Assembly: GCF_013373865.1 (NCBI RefSeq)
Contig: NC_050472.1
Location: forward strand, 12,035,413-12,099,412
Length of the DNA: 64,000 bases
Direction of reading: 5' to 3'
Source of the DNA: Monomorium pharaonis
Taxonomy: Eukaryota; Arthropoda; Insecta; Hymenoptera; Formicidae
The notes below the pieces were generated by a model, which saw only the letters and a program-made list of their open reading frames with translations, was not told the DNA's origin and did not search any database. Positions 12,140 through 24,033 of this stretch are shown piece by piece; position 1 is the first letter of the stretch, and each line of letters opens with the position of its first letter. The position numbers and the translations under genes were made by a program.

Positions 12140-14234
12140 CCCGGGAAAAAATAGAGGAGATCTGAATGGATCTTATCAGATCTGATCACTCAGATCTGAT
12201 TTGATAAAAATATTGGCCCTATCTGATTAGATCCAATCAGCCATGAGTGCATTTTTGCAAGCATCCCAGACAGCACCAGATATCGTACGAATATTATACT
12301 CTCATACGTAATGTACTGTGATCATACCGAATATACGTAAAACATTCATATAACGTCTCAGTAGAATGTCATTTTGATATATCCTCAAGATAAACTTAGA
12401 ATATAGCGACTGAACTTCGCAACTCCTACTGAATATACTGAGATTATATCTAATATACTCAAAACATCCGTAAAATATCCTATGATATATCTCATGTATA
12501 TCTATCACATATTTCCAAAATATCCGCGTAATATCGAAAGTGAATCATGTCAACGCTATCTATGATCTGTAACGTTACGCATTTTCGTCTGCCGTGTGAT
12601 GCAGACACGTGGTGAAGTGTAGGGTGTGAACGTGCGAACACGAACTCACGGACAACGTGGTTTTCTCAGGAATTACGCCCAGATAACTCTGGTATGCACA
12701 TAAGATATAATATAGTAACGTAAACTATAATAATAATATATATATATATATATACATATATTATTTAGGTTATAACCTACAATTATCTGAGCATAATTTC
12801 CCAAAGCACCCCAGCGTATTCAACAGATATTACGCTTCATTTCTCGCGATAGCTTCCTGATGTGCGAAATGATTAATTCCTCTTCTTATTTCTTCTTGCT
12901 AATTCTGTATGTTTAATTCCTTGTTCCTTATTCCTCTCATTATGCATGAGCCCATATAATGTGAACATACTGTAGACATATTGTGAATATACTGAAGATA
13001 TACTTTAGACATACGTATAACATTCTTAAGATATATTCGGTATATTCTCATAAACTGCCAGCGAAATTCTATGGGATAAGGCAACGCGGACATAATACGT
13101 TATGAGTATATACTCGCCATATCACAGACGTATCTCTAATATTATACGAATATTGCAATATACTTTCGCAATATCCTATTATCGTTCTCATAATCTACAT
13201 GTGCTGTCTGGGATATTTGATCCAATCTTAGCGGACATGGTTACCTTTACGAAAAATGTGATCTAATCGTATATAACTCTATATAACTATATAAGTTTGT
13301 ATGTGATATAAATGATATAAAATTTTAAATTTTATTTTTATATTTCCTCTATTCTCGGAAGCTCTCTCTGAGTTGCGAAGGTCCACAAATTTTCTTTGAA
13401 TAACATAACAAAAATAATATACACTACAGTTTCCTGCTAGTGCTAGGTAACTGGATAGTCTTCTTTTATAGGTTTTTTGGAGTAAATTTTCTCACAAGAA
13501 AGAGAAGCGCCGCGCCCTCGCCTAGCAGCGATCTTGCGAATTATTCGCTGAGGCATCGTATTGTGATCTGATCATATATAATTCTATATGACTATTTAAG
13601 TTTGTATGATTTTATATTTTCAGTTAAAATTATATGGTACTTTTTTAATAGAATAATTATAATGTAGTTCCAAATATGGTATCAAATTGACAATTATTGT
13701 CAAATTGGTAGGAACTTATATGTGTGTGCGTGTGTGTTAATTTTTCAAAAATTGAGACGATTATTTTTAATATAAAAAAATCAATTTTTTGTCCAAAAAT
13801 CATTTAAGCTCCTCCTTCACAAAAGTTATTACTTATATTTGATATAATGTCCAACATTAGGTGTAAAATTTAATAATAATGATAAAAACAAAATTGTTAT
13901 AAGTTCTAGCTGATAAGATATGCTCAGATCCGATAAGATTTGACGCACAATATCCACTCAGATCTTAGGAGATTTTACTTAATCTAATAGTGTCAGATTA
14001 GATCCGACGAGATCTGATTCGACCAGCTGCTCAACTTCGTAGGCCAAAAATGATCAGATCTGGTGAGACGAAGTATAGTTTAAAATATCTGGCTGGAATT
14101 GATCAGATCTAGTTGTGCAGACCTGACGAGATAAAATTGTATTCAATCAAATCTGAGTCTACTTGAATTTCAGATCTGGTTGTATCTCATTTTATCAAAA
14201 CAGACATAGTCAGATCTCCTCCACTTTTCCCGGG
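12140..14234. mobile_element. CCCGGG-tipped element with CAGATCTGAT arms
   Basis: Tips are CCCGGGAAAAAATAGAGGAG at 12140 and the inverse, CTCCTCCACTTTTCCCGGG, ending 14234. The arms (12155-12262 and about 13910-14215) consist of degenerate CAGATCTGATC/GATCTGATAAG words. The unit differs from that of the surrounding element although the tips are alike. Split by a younger insertion at 12265-13212. Confidence 0.65.
12265..13212. mobile_element. 948-bp TIR element with CCCAGACAGCAC tips, copy 1
   Basis: It begins CCCAGACAGCACCAGATATC and ends ACATGTGCTGTCTGGG. A near-identical copy lies at 50830-51779 in the same orientation, with only a few substitutions and an AT-microsatellite length change. 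Inside are subterminal arrays of TATACTGAAGATATACT-like words. Flanks suggest a 2-bp duplication (AT here, TA at the other copy). The short translated frames are identical in the two copies but have no recognisable domain. Non-autonomous and recently active. Confidence 0.8.
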
Positions 14235-14627
14235 TTGTTTTCATATTATAATATATTATCCGAACATTTCTAACTATATAAAATAAAGTAAGGTATCTAA
14301 TACAATTTTTTATAATTAAAAATGGAACCATATTTAAGCATATACAAAACAAAAAGTTTTACGTATGCTTTGATAAAATTGTATATAATAACATAAATAA
14401 CATAAATAATCGTATATAATTATATATAATACCATATATACGTAAACAAACATGGACTATTTTTTCCCGGGTATGTATAAACAATTTTTAATCGGGTTTA
14501 ATATTTTATTGAATAACTGTACATATGTTTCAACACATTATTTTCAGCCTTTACTCAGTGTACAAATAAATTTCATTGCAGTTAAGGACTTAATGTAGTC
14601 AAATCGGGAGCGTTCCATTAAGTGAGT

Positions 14628-15030
14628 CCTAGATGCGCACAGTAATAAACGGACACAGCAAACTGAGTGAAACGGACACAGTACGAAACGGAGACAGTAA
14701 CAAACGGATACAGTACAAAACGGACACAGTAACAAACAGACACAGTGCGAAACGGACATAGTTGCAAATCCATGTGGTGCAGAGAATGCTTTACACACGC
14801 GCGCGCGCGCACACACACACACACACATACACACCCGCGCGCGTGGGTCCAAGGGGGGTTTGCCCCTTTCCCTCACTCACCCCGTCGGAAAGGGTGCCCT
14901 GGAAAGTCATATGGTATGTCCGTTTGTTACTGTGTCCGTTTCGTACTGTGTCCGTTTTGTACTGTGTCTGTTTTACTCAGCCTGCTGTGTCCGTTTATTA
15001 CTGTTTGCACGCTCCTGTCCCATTTGCTCA
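14628..15030. mobile_element. Modular foldback element, arm unit CGGACACAGTA(C/A)AAAA
   Basis: The left arm (about 14635-14760) has seven or so copies of ACGGACACAGTAACAAA. The centre is GCAAATCCATGTGGTGCAG, a (CG)/(CA) microsatellite at 14795-14845, and a GC-rich CCCCGTCGGAAAGGGTGCC. The right arm (14915-15010) carries the inverted unit GTGTCCGTTTCGTACT. It abuts the next element, whose different unit starts within a few bases. No gene. Confidence 0.75.
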
Positions 15031-15507
15031 CGTCAATATTAGTCACCGTCCCAATTGCCTACGTCAATATTGGCCACGTTAATATTGGCCAGCGTCAATA
15101 TTGACCACGTTAATATTGGCCACGTCAATATTGGCCACATGTTAGTATTGGCCACGTTAATATTGTTTACGTACATATTGGTCACGCATTTCTGCCCAGG
15201 GCACCCCTACAAACGGGTGGCTGCGGAAGGGAGGCTGAAGCTCTCCCCTCTTTGCATCCTCCCTGTATGTGTATGTTACGCAAAACAAGATTCTTATAAA
15301 CACCGGTTTCTTAACGTCAATAACTGTGTCCGTTCGGCCAATATTGATGCGAGACCACTATTGACGTGGCCAATATTGACGCGTGGCCATTATTGACGTG
15401 GCCAATATTGACGCGTGGCCAATATCGACGTGGCCAATATTGACATGGCTAATATTGACGTGGGCAATCGGGACCGTGGCCAATATTGACGTGGGCAAAC
15501 GGATGCC
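15031..15507. mobile_element. Modular foldback element, arm unit CAATATTGACGTGGC
   Basis: The left arm (15030-15190) is a tandem of GTCAATATTGGCCAC-like units and the right arm (15335-15505) is the inverse, GTGGCCAATATTGACGCG. The centre (15196-15265) has GGGCACCCCTACAAACGGGT, the complement of the centre seen in the neighbour. Because the unit is itself nearly palindromic the arms can pair many ways. No coding potential. Confidence 0.75.
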
Positions 15508-16550
15508 ACTCGTCAAATCAAATAATAGATTATAATCGTAAAATTTCTTTCTTAAAACAGCAAATAAAAACTAGGATTTAAAAAAAATACAAAGTGTGTT
15601 AATAAATTAGAGTCAACGTTTTTACAATGATTGTAGTCATTGTAAATTGCCATAGAAAATAAAATTAACTACTCAGCAAGAGATTATTAACTTAGTCATT
15701 AAGATTGTATAAGTAAATAGATTAGCAAATTAATGGAATAAAAATTAAATCAAAATGTAAATAAATAAATAAATAAATAAATAATAAGTAAATAAAAATT
15801 AAAAAGTAAATAAATTAAGTAAATGAATGGATAATTATTATAACATGTTAAATTAATTTTTCGATTTACTCTTTTTAACAAATTTTCTCATTTTTTTATG
15901 ATTACAATACTTTTGTTGTTACAAAGATCGGATCCAGATTGACGTGTAATATTTGAATATAATTAGATTTTTTTGTTTATTATTTTAACAATTTTTGAAG
16001 AAATTTATAATAGATAGATAAATATTCGGAAGATGTTTTGTATCACTTTTCTTATTTAAACTTATTGCCTTTTTATATGTAACACTTCAGATGTTAGTCT
16101 TTTTACATAACTAAGTTCTCTATTTAATATCTATTTAATATTACTACCTCATTCTAATTAAATTTATGTTGATATTCAATTCTATGACTGAAGATAGATG
16201 ACTTACAAGTTCTATTAATATCTGTTTTATGTTCCTTAATTCTTGTTTCTAATTTTCTTTTTGTTTGGCCTTCGCATGAGGCTTTGCAGTCGTAACAAGA
16301 AATCTTATTTAACTTTTAACTTTTATTTAACATTTATTTAAACTTAAAAAAAAACTAATTATTATACTCAATCCTGGAAAAATAATAATATCGTGTAAAG
16401 CTTATGAAATCTATTGAACATAAAGTACCATTCAAAGATTTCTACAGGAAAAAAGAATTGGAATTAAATTAATTCAGTGATACTCTGATGGTATACAGTT
16501 CTAGTATTTCTACTCCATATAGCTTCGAATTCGTACCATTATTGTTCAAA
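15508..16550. other. AT-rich intron
   Basis: I see no gene and no clear repeat apart from an (AAAT)n tract near 15755-15785. Confidence 0.5.
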
Positions 16551-16884
16551 TAGTCTTGGAACTGAGAGATTACTAAAAATCAAGCTCCAGCGCTTCCAAG
16601 TTTGTTCTAGTACTGTCCAACAATTCTCGAAATAGTGGGGAGTCGTCGCTGCGGTACGATTTGTCTCAGATTTGGAACTTGTGAGTTCCAAGCTTCTGTG
16701 CATTGTAACGTTTCCAAGTAGCTTCCAACTACAATGCGTAGAAGCTTGAAACTCACGAGTTCCAAATCTGAGCAAAATCGCACCGCAGCGACAACTTCCC
16801 CACTTTTCCAAGAATTGTTAAACAGTACTAGTACAAACTTGGAAGCGGAGCTTGGTCTTCAGTAATCTTTCGGCTCCGAGACTA
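16551..16884. mobile_element. Palindromic MITE, 334 bp
   Basis: TAGTCTTGGAACTGAGAGAT at the left pairs imperfectly with the right end (TCGGCTCCGAGACTA). The GATTTGGAACTTGTGAGTTCC and GGAACTCACGAGTTTCAAGC blocks also pair, with the turn near 16715. Internal GAAGC/CTTCCAAG words repeat. The ORFs across it are by-products of the palindrome. Confidence 0.65.
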
Positions 16885-17093
16885 CTTAAGTAGCTGTAGT
16901 ACTAAGTTTTTATTGAAACAAATTTTCGATACAAGAAAGTTCAACTACGTTTGGAACCCAAAAACATAAAATTTTGGACTTTCTTAATTCCATTTTTTTT
17001 CGTGTAGTTTAAAAAAAAATTTACTTGCAATATGATATTCTATTTATAAAATATTAATTTAAGCAACACATCTGTTTTTTTTTTTGTTTTTAG

Positions 17094-17544
17094 AATGTTT
17101 GAAGCCGAGAATGGTCCGATCCTCGGCAATAATTTGACAGCTGTCGATGCTATCTCGACGAAATTAGCAGAGGTTACGCATCTCGCAGAAAAATTGGATG
17201 CGAGACTGTGCGAAGCTGGAGCTAGAACTCGACCGATGTCTATTCCTACGAATGTTGCGACGTCCTCTGCTTCGTCTTTGCTCTCGATATCTGGCTTGTC
17301 GCCGTCAAGCGCGACCATACGTACAGCTTCTAATACAGCTGCATCATTGAATATGACAGCTACAGCTGTACCTGTAATTTCTCAAATGCATCCAATAAAT
17401 TCGGGAACTGTAGCTACAAGAGTTAAGTCTGATGTCATTAAATCCATTATTCCTTCGACGGAAAAATTCGATGAGAATTTACATCATACTCATTCGCATT
17501 CCACAGAGAACGTTGATTCATGGAATAGAAATTTTAATATTAAG
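17094..17544 (+). CDS. Internal exon of upstream host ORF, helix then Ser/Thr-rich linker
   Basis: The acceptor TTTTTTGTTTTTAG precedes 17094 and the donor is AAG|GTATAT at 17545. Its first base completes the Pro codon of the previous exon and ATG follows at 17095. That Met is therefore internal in the long model, but a possible start for a transcript from the 2.2-kb promoter candidate. The first 45 residues look helical (DAISTKLAEVTHLAEKLDAR); the rest is Ser/Thr/Ala-rich and probably disordered. I recognise no family. Ends phase 0. Confidence 0.7.
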
Positions 17545-17953
17545 GTATATTAACATATTAATAAATATCTATTGATTTACAATTCCTCTTTTTCTCTCTC
17601 TTATAAAAATATTTCAAAATATTTTTTAAATAGAAACGATAATTTAGCCGTAAGTTGTAATTTTGTGTTTTTTGGATTGGTGAATACGGTGACAATATTT
17701 TTATTCGTCTAAACCTATTTAAAATATGGTCACAATTTGCTTTAAAAAATTTAAAATTAAAGAATTATTTTGACTCCTTTAAAACAATTTTAATTACTTT
17801 TCCATAGATTTAGATTAGACGGATAAGAAATTATCATCATATTCAGCAACTCAAATAACGTAAGATTACGTGTATAATATTATACTTGTGGAGTCAAAAT
17901 CGGCCAATTTTACCCATCGTCCTTGATGTTTTCTTTTATTTTGTATTTTATAG

Positions 17954-18138
17954 GAACTTACTGAAAATTCTCATAGCGAAAGTGCAACAGGAGAATATAA
18001 TGTAGAGGGTTATACAACAGCAACTGAATGTTCAACATCTCCACCTCCGCGTTCGAGAAGCGAATCTTTCGTAACATCACCGGAATGCGAAGATCTTTCC
18101 ATCACACCTACGACGACATATTCTGATTTTATTATTGG
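17954..18138 (+). CDS. Internal exon of upstream host ORF, disordered segment
   Basis: The acceptor is TTTTATAG at 17953 and the donor is GG|GTATAT at 18139. It is entered in phase 0 and left in phase 2; the next exon supplies G to make a Gly codon. The peptide is Ser/Thr/Glu-rich (TSPPPRSRSESF, then SPECEDLS), typical of a phosphorylatable linker. No domain recognised. Confidence 0.7.
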
Positions 18139-18219
18139 GTATATCCGCAGATTTTAATTATTTTCTATACAATATATACAGAAGCTTGCAACAACATCGT
18201 TACAACGTCGCTTTATACA

Positions 18220-19370
18220 GTATTAAAAAAAAAATAGGGAACACTTTTTAAATATAAAAAAATTGGACTATTTTCAAATCGCTGAAACTCGGTGTGAAAC
18301 ATCATCGTAAAACCAAAAAAGGATTTTTAAACCTTAAAACTTTTTTTTTTCAAATGCCTATCACAGATTTTAATTATTACTTTTTTTTACAAAATGGCAC
18401 GATGATAAAGCTTGATCTTTCAAAATAAATGTTTTTAGTACGAATTTGTTGTGTTATATTTGGCGTATAGAAAATTGTAGAGAATTTCTGTTTCTTGTAA
18501 CTCATAGTAGAATTTTTTCTCTTTAATTTGAGTGATTGTTGATTATATTGTACGATTTTATTGACCGAGATACATGAATAAAACAAACCTTAAATTAAAA
18601 AAAAGATGTTTATTGATATTAGCATTATTATACTTATTTTAACATTACAATATTTGTAATATTTGTAATAAATAATGCTTGTTACACAAAGTATAATAAA
18701 GGACACTTATAACACGTGTCGCAAATTTTCAAAATGTTGCACAAGCCCTTACCAGTACCAAAAATAATACGGATAGTCACACTTTTGGAAGAAAACTTTT
18801 GCGTGCATTATGTAGTTTTAATGTTGGTAAATGTCTGCGTGACATTCTGAAAATTGTCGCGATGTAATAAGTGCCCTTTATTACATTTTATATAACAAAT
18901 ACGGTTTATTACACCACGTGTAACAAGTGTTGTAAACGTTACAGTGAATATAGGCTAATGCTGACGATAAATGTTATTTTTGAGAAAAATTTAAGGTTTG
19001 CTTCATACTCATGTATCTCAGTAAAAAAATCATATTAGCGATCAATAATTACTCAAATTAAAGGGAAAAATTTCCGCTGCAATGTACAAAAAACAGATAT
19101 TCTTTACAATTGTTCATACGCCAAATGTAACGTAGCAAAGTCGTACTAAAAATTTTTATTTTGACAGTCTAAGCTTTAATTGTGTTATTGTTGTGATATT
19201 TTGTAAAAAAAAAGATAATTAAGATTTGCAAAAAACATTTAAAAGAAAAAGTTTTAATCTTTAAAACATTCTGTTTTTTAAATTTTTCTATAATTTTTCG
19301 CCAAGTTTTAGTGATTTTAAAATAACCCAACTTTTCAATATTTAAAAAGTATCCCCTATCTTTTTAATAA
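18220..19370. mobile_element. 1.15-kb TIR/foldback element
   Basis: The left end TATTAAAAAAAAAATAGGGAAC pairs with the right end GTATCCCCTATCTTTTTAATA. Inside, CATGTATCTCAGTAAAAAAATC (19010) is the inverse of TTTATTGACCGAGATACATG (18557). Blocks with GATGATAAAGCTTGATCTT at 18400 recur, diverged, at 39370-39400 on the far side of the retroelement. No transposase. Confidence 0.6.
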
Positions 19371-19547
19371 TATAATTGCAGTGCAATGAGATATTACAAA
19401 CATTCTTTTGCAATAATAATTTAGTAATAGATTAATTTAGTTTGTGTTGTTCAAAATCTTTCAAAAATGTTTGCACTTAAAAAGAAATAAATATCTATAT
19501 TCGAGTATTGGAAAAAACGCGAGGATTCTAAATGCATAAAGTGCAAC

Positions 19548-20101
19548 CAATAAAACAGGCTTAACATTGCAGCAACATTTCCAAAATATTATAAAAAATA
19601 ATATTTCCTCTGTTTTATCAGCGAGCAATACGCACTATCGCTACTAAGGTAGCGGAGTCTTACTCTTCTGTAATAAAAATAAAAAAATCACACAATTAGA
19701 ATAAAAGACAATATTGTTATTTATATTTTTATTTATATTTTAATAAAATAATTCCTTGAAGGAGGAAAATCCTAAAATAGAGTTTGAAGACAAATATGAA
19801 TGAGAAGAATTTTACGATTAAAATGCTTCTCATTCATATTTGTCTTCAAACTCCATTTTAGGATCTTCCTCCTTCAAGGAATTATTTTATTAAAATATAA
19901 AGAAAAATATAAACAACAATATTGCCTTTTATTCTAATTGTGTGATTTTTTTATTTTTATTACAGAAGAGCAAGACTCCGCTGCAACTACTAAGGTATAC
20001 CTTAGTAGCGATAGTGCGTATTGCTCGCTGATAAAACAGAGGAAATATTATTTTTCATAATATTTTTGAAATGTTGCTGCAATATTAAGCCTGTTTTATT
20101 G
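19548..20101. mobile_element. 554-bp palindromic MITE, CAATAAAACAGGC tips
   Basis: CAATAAAACAGGCTTAACAT at the left and the inverse ending GCCTGTTTTATTG at the right. The arms pair through their whole length, including GACAAATATGAATGAGAAG against CTTCTCATTCATATTTGTC, with the turn near 19812. Short indels separate the arms. Confidence 0.8.
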
Positions 20102-20329
20102 TAAAATTGTCTGAGTAAAATGGAATTAATTTGGGACGTATAATATTTCTGAATATTATGTATGCTAAAAATGTATTAATATATAGAACACCTGAAATAT
20201 TATCACAAACATCAAAAACATATTATATTGTAATATTGCTATAATATTTCCAAAGTCAGACATTTTATCATTACTGCAATGTTGCATCAACGTTTGCAAC
20301 GTTTGCAACGTTTTATGTTGTAATCTTAA

Positions 20330-20887
20330 GGGGATGCTGGACTGCCTTTCAAACTTGATCGAGGTCGATAATGTAGAGTCATTCGTGCACATTATTAATG
20401 AGATTTCGTATATATTTCTTTTACAGATTAAAAAATTATTTTCCAGAATTGAAATACACGTATTAATATTAATCTGTGAATTAAACTAGTGCTCTGTTTC
20501 TATCCTCGGACCGCCTCGTACCGATTCCTCACTCACACATATATACGAAATTTTCTCTGAGGCTTTTTTCTTATACTAAAGCTTCTAGCTCATTTCTGCA
20601 AGCATTTTATTATTCTTTCATATAATAAGATTAGTGCGTACTAGTTATTTGTACTTACAAAGTTTTTAAAACTCATGTGTTGCAAATGAAAGATACGAGA
20701 CGACTGCACAAAAGTATAATTTACTAACTTTTTTGTTTTTTACATGAAATTATAGGGAGGCACTATTTGTTATTGTCTATACTTTAATTCTAGAGAAGGA
20801 TTTTTAATTCTATGAAATCAGTAAAAAAATAGGCTTAATTAAAAATAATAACATTCAATCGGTAAAACAGACGATTCCAGCATCCCC
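20330..20887. mobile_element. 558-bp TTAA-flanked element (piggyBac-like MITE)
   Basis: Tips are GGGGATGCTGGA at 20330 and TCCAGCATCCCC ending 20887, flanked by TTAA at 20326-20329 and 20888-20891. TTAA duplication is the hallmark of piggyBac transposition. No transposase inside. The flanks (GTTGCATCAACG.., ..AATGTTGCTGCAA) are inverse to each other, so it probably landed in an older palindromic element. Confidence 0.7.
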
Positions 20888-21043
20888 TTAAGATGAAATA
20901 TTTTTACAATGTTGCTGCAATTTTTTTGCGGCATAAATTTTAATGTTAAAATAAAATATTAAATATTAAATCAATAATATAAACACTTTCAACACTTTGC
21001 AACAAAATCTCTTATTAATTTGGAATATTCCAATTATTTATAG

Positions 21044-21200
21044 GTGGACGGAGAAGCCAAAATTAACAACTACGATTGCTTCCCTTATTTCTACTCCAAA
21101 TAATGAAAACCAGAAAAATGCTAAAGTGATATCAAATATTTCCAATATCAGCGAAATAAAACCAACGTCACGAATAGAAACAATCGATAAAATTACTAAT
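21044..21200 (+). CDS. Internal exon of upstream host ORF, low-complexity segment
   Basis: The acceptor is ATTTATAG at 21043 and the donor is AAT|GTATGT at 21201. The first base completes Gly with the GG of the previous exon. The 52 following codons are open (WTEKPKLTTTIASLIS, then Asn/Ile/Ser-rich). Ends phase 0. No domain. Confidence 0.65.
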
Positions 21201-23006
21201 GTATGTTGTATTTAATCTATTTAGTAAAATCTCTATCTTATGGGAAAAGATATACATAGAGTGTCTTACAACTTACGATTGAAATTTTAATGACATATTT
21301 CTAATCTAAAAATAAGACCAAATTTGTAATATAAAAAAATCAAGAGTATATTTTTTAAATAGAATTATTTGCGGAAAACGAATCAAGTAGCTTAAAGCAC
21401 GCTACATTACAATGATAGTGAATGTTCTTGCGCTCTAATTAACTTTTTATGTGATTGAAATATGTAGTTACAATGATGCTGAAATGCTTTACTGATTAAT
21501 ATTTAAACATAAAAAAATAAATACATGCATTCCTGGTAAAAATTGCCTTGTTGTCGCCATGATACTTGCTAGCGCCGTACAAGTTCGTCATGTTTTCTAA
21601 AATATTCATATATTGACATTGCGATCTTGACTATATTCATATCATAGTCCGAGAACTAGCGATAGATTTTAGTGATTCATTTCATCACCTTTTAAAGCCT
21701 ATTTTTCTTTTTATATACATCTTCTTCAGTAAATGACAGGTCTAGCATGTGGATAGTGGAACAACACTTGATGAGGGCGTTTTATAATAATAGGATTTTT
21801 GGCCAAAATCATTGCCGTTGAAACTTTTTTTGTTAATTATTTATAAGATAAAATACCTACAAAAAGTCTGACAATTTACCTGCGGTTCAAAGTGGGTTTA
21901 GCACTTAAACAAACATGTAAAAAAAATTATGTATTTTGATTTAAATCATTATTTTTGAAACTTTTGGTATAAGTAATTTATATTTATAAAATATTAAAAA
22001 AACCTTATCTGGCAGTTTTCTAGTGGAACAAATATTGTCTAGCAGCCGTTTGAAATAGTACAACATGTCTATGCGTGGGAGAATGAAGATAACGTCGCAT
22101 TCTTTCTGCTTTTTATTCAAGTATATAATTATTTCAATAGCTTTGAAATTTCCTAAATTTGATAATCAATAATAATGTAAAATGTAATAAAAACATTATC
22201 TGTCTTAACTTTTAGCGGGTTAAATAATACAGACATTTAAAAATATAAACGAGTTGATGCGCGGCGAGTGCGTAGGCAGACAATTCTTTTTATTATTTTT
22301 CTTTTCAAGAAGTCATAAAATAATTACTATTGCTATTTATTTATCTATTTATTTTATTTATTATAGGCTTTGACCTTAAAATTGCGTAAAAATTTTGCAG
22401 AAGTTATCTTTACATCAAACAAGAATTTTACAAAAAAATCAAGCTAATGTAAACATATATGGGTATATTTTATATTTATGTATCTTTTTATATAAATTTT
22501 TTTTTCTGTATAGTTTAAGTAATAATAATTAAACTACTCAAAAAATTATATAAAAACATGTAAATATAAAATATACTCGTATATGTTTACACTAGTTTCA
22601 TTTTTTTGTAAAATTATTGTTTGGTATAAAAAAATAATAGTTACACTAAAAAGACAAAAACTATTAAAAAACATCATTTTACATTGCTTTTTTAACAAAA
22701 AACTAGGAATAAAAAAATAACAAAAAATTATTTATACATAATCATATATATTTTATAAATTAAAAATTAGTATAATATAATCATGTATAAGTATAAATAA
22801 TTAGACATAAAAAGATTTAATAACATATATAATTTTACGTGATTATATATAATAATATCGTAATTTTGGCCCAATATGATCTTATTTTTTTGTAATTATA
22901 TTTATCTAAATATGTTTTCATATATAAATATATGTAGCTAAATATGACAACATAAAGATAAAATCATATCATTTTTTAATTTAAATATTATTATAGATTA
23001 TTATAT
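21201..23006. other. Intron, AT-rich, with one inverted repeat
   Basis: No gene seen. An imperfect inverted repeat at 22417-22624 (AAACAAGAATTTTACAAAAA pairing with TTTTTGTAAAATTATTGTTT) looks like a small MITE. Confidence 0.45.
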
Positions 23007-23608
23007 ATCGTTGCTTCCGAATAAAAGGGTATTAACTCAGAAGCTGTTTGAAAAGAGTGTTAACTCGGAAACTGATTGAAAAGAGTTAATTCGGAAGCTA
23101 GTTGAAAAAGGCGATAACTCGGAAGCCTATTGAAAAGAACGTTAATTCGGAAGCAGATTGAAAAAGGCGTTAACTCGGAAGCCGGTTGGAAAAGGCATTA
23201 AATGGGAAGCCGGTTAAAAAGGCGTTAACTCGCGGTCTCAAATTTTTTGTCTCAATTTAAGTTTTGACAGCATTGCCGAAATAATTTTGGTGCTCTACCT
23301 ATATGTGGATATTCATTTTTGTTTTAATATGTTTATGTTTTAAATCAAGCACCAAAATTATTTCAACAGTGCTGCGAAACTAAAATAAAGCGAAAAATTT
23401 TAGCAGGCGAATTAATGCCTTTTTCAACCGGGTTCCCAATTAACGCCTTTTCCAATCAGATTCCTAGTTGATGTCTTTTTCAATCGGCTTCTGAGTTAAC
23501 GTCCTTTTCAACCGGCTTCCGAGTTAACGCCCTTTTCAATCGGCTTTCGAGTTAACGCCCTTTTCAAATGGCTTCTGAGTTAACACTCTTTTATTCGGAA
23601 GCGACGAT
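23007..23608. mobile_element. Foldback with tandem-repeat arms, unit GTTAACTCGGAAGCCGGTTG
   Basis: Tips ATCGTTGCTTCCGAATAAAAG and inverse at 23608. The left arm (23015-23235) holds about eight degenerate copies of a 28-bp unit, GTTAACTCGGAAGCCGGTTG plus AAAAAGGC. The right arm (23410-23600) holds the inverted unit, CAATCGGCTTCCGAGTTAAC. The centre (23240-23400) contains a second small inverted repeat around CCGAAATAATTTTGGTGC. Resembles Drosophila FB-type foldbacks in organisation. No ORF. Confidence 0.8.
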
Positions 23609-23630
23609 GTGATTGTATAATACAACATAT

Positions 23631-23963
23631 ATCGTCGCTTCCGAATAAAAGAACGTTAACTCGGAAGCCAATTAAAAAGAGCGTTAACTCGGAAGCCAAT
23701 TGGAAAAGATGTTAACTGGGAAGTCGGTTGAAAAAGGTGTTAACTTGTGCACTTTTTCGCTTTATTTAAGTTGGCAGCACTGCCGAAATAATTTTGGTGC
23801 TTGATTTAAAACATAAACATATTAAAACAAAAATTTATATACGCACATATAGGTAGAGCATCAAAATTATTTCGACAGTGCTGTCAACTTAAATTAAAGC
23901 AAAAAATTTGAGCGCTCGAATTCTTAGTTAACACCTAACGCTCTTTTATTCAGAAGCAACGAT
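23631..23963. mobile_element. Second copy of the GTTAACTCGGAAGC foldback, shorter arms
   Basis: Same tips (ATCGTCGCTTCCGAATAAAAG; CTTTTATTCAGAAGCAACGAT) and the same centre (CTGCCGAAATAATTTTGGTG) as the preceding element, only 22 bp away. It has three or four units in the left arm and a much reduced right arm. Unit-number variation between adjacent copies indicates expansion or contraction of the arm arrays. Confidence 0.75.
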
Positions 23964-24033
23964 CAAATCTTTATCGCGTTATCTTTGAATTTATAGTTAT
24001 ACATATATGGCCAATTATATGTATAATCTTATA

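Larger units (their letters stand above)
11235..14471. mobile_element. CCCGGG-tipped element, outer copy of a nested set
   Basis: It starts CCCGGGAAAAAAGTATA and ends ATTTTTTCCCGGG, flanked by TA on both sides. Subterminal sequence is rich in ATATGGTCATATATGG-like palindromic words on the left and similar AT words on the right. It contains the 12140-14234 element, which in turn contains 12265-13212. No transposase ORF is seen; the interior 13213-13900 is AT-rich with no gene. Confidence 0.6.

Noticed and set aside
16539..16811. 90-aa ORF
   Set aside because: Lies wholly inside a palindromic MITE and reflects its inverted repeats.
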